From assembly GCA_030278955.1 (NCBI GenBank), contig JAOANR010000012.1, positions 27,149,977 through 27,213,976 of the forward strand: a DNA stretch of 64,000 bases. The letters are read 5' to 3'. The translations under genes and the position numbers were made by a program. Each line of letters starts with the position of its first letter. Within the stretch, counting starts at the first letter, position 1. Origin of the DNA: Hygrophila difformis (lineage: Eukaryota; Streptophyta; Magnoliopsida; Lamiales; Acanthaceae). The notes below the pieces were generated by a model, which saw only the letters and a program-made list of their open reading frames with translations, was not told the origin of the DNA and made no database searches. This document shows positions 60,752 to 64,000 of the stretch, in pieces.

Positions 60752-60760
60752 TTTTAATTA

Positions 60761-61847
60761 CGCTTTAGTTAGGGTGCGATTGAACAAATCTGCAGCACAT
60801 CAAGGCGGAAATTTGGACCATTGATTTTAAATACAAGGGTTGTAAATGGAAAAGGGTAAAGTTGTCCAACAAAATATATAACGGAAGATATAACCCTATT
60901 TTTAGTATGTTATCAATCTAATATTTGGTAAATTATATCAAATATTTGGTAATCAATATCTATGATCAAGAATATTTAGTAAATAATATAACAAATTTAT
61001 TGCGTATAGCATTTCAACGATGTTACCAAAAATAATTTTGAGATGCTATCAAAAATATTCCAGCGATTCAACATTGAAGAATTCAGCGATGCTACAATGA
61101 ATAATTCAGCGACACAATCAAATACAATTCAGCGATGTTACCAAAATTACTTCAGTAATGCTACCAAAAAATATTTCAGTGGCCCCACCTAAAAGAATTC
61201 AGCCACTACATCAAGAATAATTCAGCGACAATACATTGTAGAATTCAGCGATGCTACCAAAAAATATTTCAGTGATGCCACCACATACAATTCAGCGATG
61301 TTACCAAAATAATTCAGTGATGCTACAAAAAATATTTCAGTGAGCCTACCTAAAAGAATTCAGCGACTACACCAAGAACAATTCAACGACACTATCAAGA
61401 ACAATTCAGCGATGCTACTGTATACAATTCAGTGATGCCACCAAAAACAATTCAGCGACGCTTTCATGAACAATTCAGCGATGATGCCAGAAACAATTCA
61501 ACAATCTTTTCATGAACAATTCAGCGACGTTTTCATCAACAATTCAGCGATTCGAACATTTTAGGTACGTTTTCATGAACAGTTCAAATATATATATATA
61601 TTGCAGCATAATTAAGTAAATTGGAGTTTATGTAAGATCGATTGATGATATTGAAATGTGTAGAGAAAGAATAGAGTAAAAGTAGACTGAAAAGACGATC
61701 AATTGTTTGTTAACAAAATTAAATCTAACAAATTTACTATTTTAACCTTCAAGTTAATCTCCTCCATCAATTTGTGAATTGAATCAACGGACTTGATGCA
61801 CCGCAGCACATCAAGTCAAAATGGGCAATCGCACCCTAACTGAACAC
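60761..61847. mobile_element. Mutator-type MITE, copy 2, filled with CAGCGA repeats
   Basis: Same ends as 28977-30191 (CGCTTTAGTTAGGG...; reverse strand GTGTTCAGTTAGGG...). It has its own 9-bp duplication, TTTTAATTA (60752-60760 and 61848-61856). It is 1087 bp against 1215 bp; the difference lies mainly in the number of internal (A/T)TTCAGCGA units. Confidence 0.93.
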
Positions 61848-62069
61848 TTTTAATTATATATGGGCTGAAAGATGGAATGGAATGGAGTATTTTAGTGGTC
61901 TAAAAATGAGCAAGGAATAAATAAAAATATTAAACATGGATAGATGCTACTGTAATGATACTATATTATTTGCTTAGTATATATATCATGAAAATTTAAG
62001 AAAATTACCAAACAAGCGGAATGAGATTCCTCTACCCTGCTAGCTAATCATATTCCTTTGAGACTCTAA

Positions 62070-62257
62070 GGGGTGTATTCAATCAAGAGTTTGTGGGATT
62101 TTTTTGGATTTTTAAAGTTGGAGTGTATTCAATTTAGATTTTAAAAAGTGTTTAAAAATCTAGGTGTATTCAATACAGATTTTAAAAAGTTTTTAAAAAT
62201 TTAGGTGTATTCAATATAGATTTCAAAAAGTCTTTAAAAATTTTGAGGTATTCAACA
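62070..62257. repeat. ~48-bp tandem repeat, about four units
   Basis: Units built on GTGTATTCAAT, AGATTTTAAAAAGT and TTTAAAAAT(C/T)TAG recur from 62078 to 62250. The start, GGGGTGTATTCAATCA, resembles ends of some plant MITEs, but no partner end was found. 61857-62070 shows no gene. Confidence 0.8.
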
Positions 62258-62270
62258 GTCCATGGATTTT

Positions 62271-62443
62271 TTTTTTTTGGTAAACAGTCACTCATGTGTC
62301 AACAAATGAATGTGGGAGCTCAAACCACATAAATTACAATGGAGGATAAAGGGGAGGGATAGGGGCCGGGTGGGGATCGAACCCCCAACCTATGGTTGGG
62401 AGACGGGGAATTTGACCACTGGGTTAAGTCCCCAACCCCAACC
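62271..62443 (-). mobile_element. SINE, tRNA-derived
   Basis: Flanked by a 13-bp duplication GTCCATGGATTTT (62258-62270, 62444-62456). On the minus strand it starts GGTTGGGGTTGGGG, contains box A-like TTAACCCAGTGGTC and box B GGTTCGATCCCC, and ends in poly(A) (the T run at about 62267-62278 on the plus strand). Length is about 173 bp. Confidence 0.88.
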
Positions 62444-62456
62444 GTCCATGGATTTT

Positions 62457-62756
62457 AAATCTTTTTAGATTTTAATGGATTCTCTTAAAAAATATGGGAA
62501 TGGTTATGGTACTACCACACAATTGGTAGTACATCAAGACAATTTATTTGAATCATTGATGTGTTTTTAATTTTAATGGTTGAGATTAATTATAAGGGTA
62601 AGTTGGTAATTATACATATTTAATCTATAAGAAATAATTTTTAAAATAAAGGACTACCAAATAAAGAGGTAAGTAGAGATAAATGAAGGGAGAACAATAA
62701 CCGAAAAAATTACATTAATTTAACGACATAGTTTGATTCATTTTAGTGACGTCAAT
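62457..62756. other. No gene seen
   Basis: Non-coding. GGTACTACCACACAATTGGTAGTAC at about 62509-62533 is a small dyad with no assigned role. Confidence 0.4.
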
Positions 62757-64000
62757 ATATAGAAAATCTTATATTTATCTATTTGGAATTTAAAAAAATT
62801 TGATATGATATTTAGATTCCTTGCATTGAGTAGGTAGATTTTCATATAAAGAACATCAAAATCCGAGTCCGTTTGAGAAAGTTAGAGCCATTTGAAGTTC
62901 ATTGTGATTCTAAAAAAACATAGCCTTTACATTTCAGCGACGGTGACCTTGCAATTCAGCGACGAGAGCTTTACAATTCAGCGATATAGTGTGTGCATTT
63001 CAGCGGCAAGCCTATACAACAAAGTCTACGTGATAAACTTCAAATGGCTCTAACTTTCTCAAACGAACTCGGATATGGATGTTCTTTATATGAAAATTTA
63101 TCTACTTGATGCAATGAATTTAAATATACTATCAGATTTTAGAAATTACAAATAGAAAATAGCATATTTTCAAAACAACAAGCATAAGATATATTTTGTT
63201 TTGAAAATCTGATATTTATCTATTTGGAGTTTCAAAATTTTAATAGGATATTTAGATTTTTTGCATCGAGTACGTGGATTTTCATATAAAGAATGTCAAA
63301 ATCTAAGTTCGTTTGAGAAAGTTAGAGCCATTTGAAGTTCATTGCGATTCTAAAAAATATAGTCTTTACATTTCAGCGACGGTGACTGTACAATTCAGCG
63401 ACGAGAGCTTTACAATTCAGCGATATAGTGTGTACATTTCAGCGATATAGCCTATACAACAAACCATATGTGACAAACTTCAATGGCTCTAATTTTCTCA
63501 AACGAACTCAGATTTGAACGTTCTTTATATGAAAATCTATGTACTCGATGCAATGAATTTAAATATCCTATCAGATTTTAGAAATTACATATAGAATAGT
63601 ATATTTTCAAAACAACGAGCATAATATATCTGTTCTTTTGAAAATCTGTTATCAATACATTTAAAATTTATAAAATTTGATATGCTATTTAGATTCCTTG
63701 CATCGAATAGATAGATTTTCATATAAAGAACGTCAAAATTCGAGTTCATTTGAGAAAGTTAGAGCCATTTGAAGTTCATTACGATTCTCAGAAACGTATC
63801 CTTTACATTTCAGCGACAATGGCTGAACAATTCAGCGATGGGGGCTTTACAAATCAGCGACATGATCTATAAATTTCAGCAACATAGCCTTTATAATAAT
63901 CCCGATGTGATAAACTTCAAATGACTCTAACTTTCTCCAACGAACTCGGATTTTGACGTTCTTTATATGAAAATCTATCTACTCAATGCAAGGAATCTAA
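62757..64000. repeat. Tandem array of ~436-bp palindromic units with CAGCGA centres
   Basis: Three units are visible (about 62765-63180, 63198-63613, and 63634 to the window end). Each has a left arm of about 160-170 bp, a central ~110-bp spacer with four TTCAGCGA-type motifs, and a right arm that is the reverse complement of the left. Arm landmarks are TTTCATATAAAGAAC, TTTGAGAAAGTTAGAGCC and ATTTGAAGTTCAT, mirrored as ATGGCTCTAACTTTCTC and GTTCTTTATATGAAAAT. The array continues beyond 64000. Confidence 0.92.

Overview
This window looks like nuclear DNA of a eudicot plant: AT-rich, intron-containing, and almost entirely mobile elements nested in one another. No clearly single-copy host gene is visible, so it is probably a gene-poor, heterochromatic stretch. 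The species cannot be named from the sequence. Most element borders below were fixed by hand from terminal motifs plus target-site duplications (TSDs).

Layout. (1) 99-11295: an 11.2-kb autonomous-type Helitron on the minus strand. It carries a decayed Rep/PIF1 helicase, an RPA70-like single-strand-binding protein gene with one nonsense codon, and an apparently intact captured F-box gene. (2) 11.3-17.1 kb: decayed direct repeats and a small gene of an unrecognised family (15535-16023, minus). (3) 17112-26923: a complete 9.8-kb Mutator-like element (MULE) with TIRs and a 9-bp TSD. It holds a mudrA-type transposase (plus strand, one in-frame stop) facing an intact six-exon ULP1/C48 peptidase-like gene (minus strand), the arrangement known as KAONASHI-type MULEs. 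(4) 26968-32605: a Stowaway MITE split by a 5.4-kb Helitron, which itself contains a 1.2-kb Mutator-type MITE, another Stowaway and PIF1 relics. (5) 32649-35562: a 2.9-kb solo LTR. (6) 35603-36483: a hAT-type non-autonomous element. (7) 36.5-41 kb: a Helitron end, 58-bp tandem repeats, Stowaways and a 1.2-kb long inverted repeat. (8) 41113-45268: a decayed Ty1/copia element. (9) 46686-57882: an 11.2-kb LTR element with 901-bp LTRs, a perfect TSD and no recognisable proteins (LARD type). (10) 58.2-59.1 kb: a Stowaway and a CACTA end with tRNA-like sequences. (11) 60011-60338: a processed retrocopy, with poly(A) tail and 16-bp TSDs, of the same unrecognised gene family as in (2). (12) 60761-61847: second copy of the Mutator-type MITE. 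(13) 62-64 kb: a SINE and a tandem array of about 436-bp palindromes that runs off the window.

How it fits together. The Helitron genes would act in rolling-circle transposition (Rep nicking, helicase unwinding, RPA strand protection), but Rep/Hel and RPA are broken here. The MULE pairs a DDE transposase with a SUMO-protease-like protein of unknown role in the element. The rest is non-autonomous. The least explained signal is one short motif, (A/T)TTCAGCGA, which fills the interior of both Mutator-type MITEs and also the centre of every palindromic unit at 62.9-63.9 kb. The second is the 9.4-kb non-coding interior of the LARD, built from repeated blocks rich in GGCCGA.
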